Assembly (NCBI GenBank): GCA_013042765.1
Contig: JABDPP010000068.1
Span: 1 to 6,000 of the forward strand
Length of the DNA stretch: 6,000 nt
Source: Litoreibacter sp.
Lineage (GTDB): Bacteria > Pseudomonadota > Alphaproteobacteria > Rhodobacterales > Rhodobacteraceae
Direction of reading: 5' to 3'
Part shown: in pieces, positions 4,880 through 6,000 of the stretch
Layout: every line of letters starts with the position of its first letter
Position numbering within the stretch: the first letter of the stretch is position 1
Translations under genes and position numbers: made by a program
The notes under the pieces: generated by a model
Databases searched by the model: none
The model's input: the letters and a program-made list of their open reading frames with translations, nothing else
Told to the model about the DNA's origin: nothing

Positions 4880-6000
4880 TTAATCGTGCAATCCCAAGGA
4901 ATTGGCGGTCTTCCAGATCCGCCAGTGGTCATGGGGCATATGCGACTGTTTCAGGCCGAAGGGCCGGAAAGCGTCATGCACCGCGTTCGAGAACGCCGGA
5001 ACCCCACCAACATTCGGGCTTTCGCCGACACCCTTGGCGCCGATCGGGTGATGCGGGCTGGGGGTTTCGGTGAAATCTGTAGTGTAATTGGGGGTTTCCC
5101 ATGCCGTTGGCAAGAAGAAGTCCATCAGAGTACCGGTTTTACAGTTACCGATCTCGTCATAGGCGATCTCTTGTCCCATCGCGATGGCCAGTGCCTCGGT
5201 GACGCCACCATGAACCTGACCGTCGATGACCATCGGGTTGATCCGGGTGCCGCAATCGTCCAGTGCGTAGAACTGGCGAATGTCGGTAGTTCCGGTGTCA
5301 ACGTCGATATCCATGACGCAGATATAGGCGCCGAACGGATAAGTCATGTTGGGCGGATCGTAGTAGCTGACCGCTTCCAGGCCGGGCTCGATACCCGGGA
5401 TCGCCTGGTTATAGGCGGCATAGGCCACCTCCTTCATCGTCTTGAAGCGCTCAGGCGCACCTTTGACTACGAAGCGGTCCACGTCGAACTCGACATCGTC
5501 GTCATGCACTTCGAGCAGGTAGGCTGCAATCATCTGCGCCTTGGCGCGGATCTTGCGGCCTGCCATGGCCGTCGCAGCACCGGCAACCGGGGTAGACCGG
5601 GACCCGTAGGTACCCAGACCGTAAGGCGCGGTGTCGGTGTCGCCTTCCTCGATCGTGATGCTGTCTGCGGGCAGACCAATCTCGGTCGCAAGGATCTGAG
5701 CAAAGGTCGTGGCGTGGCCCTGACCCTGGCTGATCGTGCCGAGACGGGCGATGGCCGAACCGGTGGGGTGGATCCGGATCTCGCAGCTGTCGAACATCCC
5801 CATGCCGAGGATATCGCAGTTCTTGACCGGACCTGCGCCGACGATCTCGGTGAAGAACGTAAGGCCGATGCCCATCAGCTTACGGGTTTCGCCGCGTTTG
5901 AAGGCTTCGACGCGCTCGGCCTGCTCTTTGCGCAGCCCTTCGTAGTCGACGGCCTTCAGAGCCTTGTCCCAGGCGGTGTGGTAATCGCCCGAGTCATATT
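4880..6000 (-). CDS. coxL: CoxL, CO dehydrogenase large (molybdenum) subunit, partial
   Basis: This is the C-terminal 372 residues of the catalytic subunit of aerobic Mo-Cu CO dehydrogenase, which oxidises CO with water to CO2, two electrons and protons. The family length is about 809 residues; the N-terminal part, including the active-site loop that defines form I or II, lies beyond 6000. The frame is open to the edge, so the ATG at 5873-5875 (MGIGLTFFTE) is internal. Visible molybdopterin-binding features are SQGQGH and GLGTYGSRSTP, then YALDDCGTRINPM, and GAKGVGESP with the Glu codon at 5021-5023 (equivalent to catalytic Glu763 of Oligotropha CoxL). The C-terminus, MPHDHWRIWKTANSLGLHD, closely resembles the form I enzyme as I remember it. 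The downstream coxDEFG order also fits form I. The stop is TAA. CoxM and CoxS are presumably encoded upstream, off the window. Confidence 0.97.
   Translation of the reverse strand, partial: YDSGDYHTAWDKALKAVDYEGLRKEQAERVEAFKRGETRKLMGIGLTFFTEIVGAGPVKNCDILGMGMFDSCEIRIHPTGSAIARLGTISQGQGHATTFAQILATEIGLPADSITIEEGDTDTAPYGLGTYGSRSTPVAGAATAMAGRKIRAKAQMIAAYLLEVHDDDVEFDVDRFVVKGAPERFKTMKEVAYAAYNQAIPGIEPGLEAVSYYDPPNMTYPFGAYICVMDIDVDTGTTDIRQFYALDDCGTRINPMVIDGQVHGGVTEALAIAMGQEIAYDEIGNCKTGTLMDFFLPTAWETPNYTTDFTETPSPHHPIGAKGVGESPNVGGVPAFSNAVHDAFRPFGLKQSHMPHDHWRIWKTANSLGLHD

Noticed and set aside
4880..5875. Reading coxL as a complete 331-residue protein starting at the ATG at 5875
   Set aside because: The frame continues unbroken to the window edge and the upstream codons (ending EAFKRGETRKL) match CoxL, so the ATG is internal and the gene is cut by the window.
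4880..6000. Form II (CoxL-like) hydroxylase instead of true CO dehydrogenase
   Set aside because: The diagnostic loop is outside the window, but the C-terminal sequence closely matches form I CoxL as I know it and the coxDEFG order is that of form I operons. The diagnostic loop itself remains unseen.

Overview
This window is a high-GC chromosomal segment. It carries the 3' half of an aerobic carbon monoxide dehydrogenase (cox) operon on the minus strand, which faces an unrelated DUF3422 gene on the plus strand. The gene order coxL-coxD-coxE-coxF-coxG, the protein sequences and the GC-rich codon use point to an alphaproteobacterium, most likely a marine Rhodobacteraceae/Roseobacter-type CO oxidiser. 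I recognise the family from the sequence but cannot name the species.

Layout, left to right. At 20-1303 (+) is a complete DUF3422 membrane-anchored protein of unknown function. At 1296-1336 is a strong hairpin that reads as the intrinsic terminator of the cox operon; its U-tract lies inside the last codons of the DUF3422 gene. On the minus strand, in transcription order from the right edge, come: coxL (window edge to 4880, C-terminal 372 residues of the molybdenum catalytic subunit), a 114-nt spacer with two tandem hairpins, coxD (4765-3890, MoxR-type AAA+ ATPase), coxE (3893-2706, von Willebrand A protein), coxF (2709-1855, XdhC/CoxI-type maturation protein) and coxG (1819-1367, SRPBCC protein). 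Almost all of the window is coding. No stretch over 300 bases lacks a gene, and I see no tRNA, rRNA, mobile element or CRISPR.

How the genes work together: CoxL, with CoxM and CoxS (presumably encoded beyond the right edge), oxidises CO to CO2 at a Mo-S-Cu centre. In the Oligotropha carboxidovorans model, CoxD drives sulfuration of the molybdenum, and CoxE and CoxF supply copper. CoxG is not needed for maturation and is instead linked to membrane/quinone coupling. ATGA overlaps at coxD/coxE and coxE/coxF imply translational coupling of the maturation genes. The hairpins after coxL may separate abundant structural-subunit mRNA from the less needed accessory message.

I find no new system here; this is a recognisable form I cox cluster. 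The points most worth a second look are the tandem hairpins between coxL and coxD, a KGD rather than RGD tripeptide in CoxF, a CxxC motif in CoxE, a short CoxG without a C-terminal extension, and the CorA-like architecture of the DUF3422 protein.
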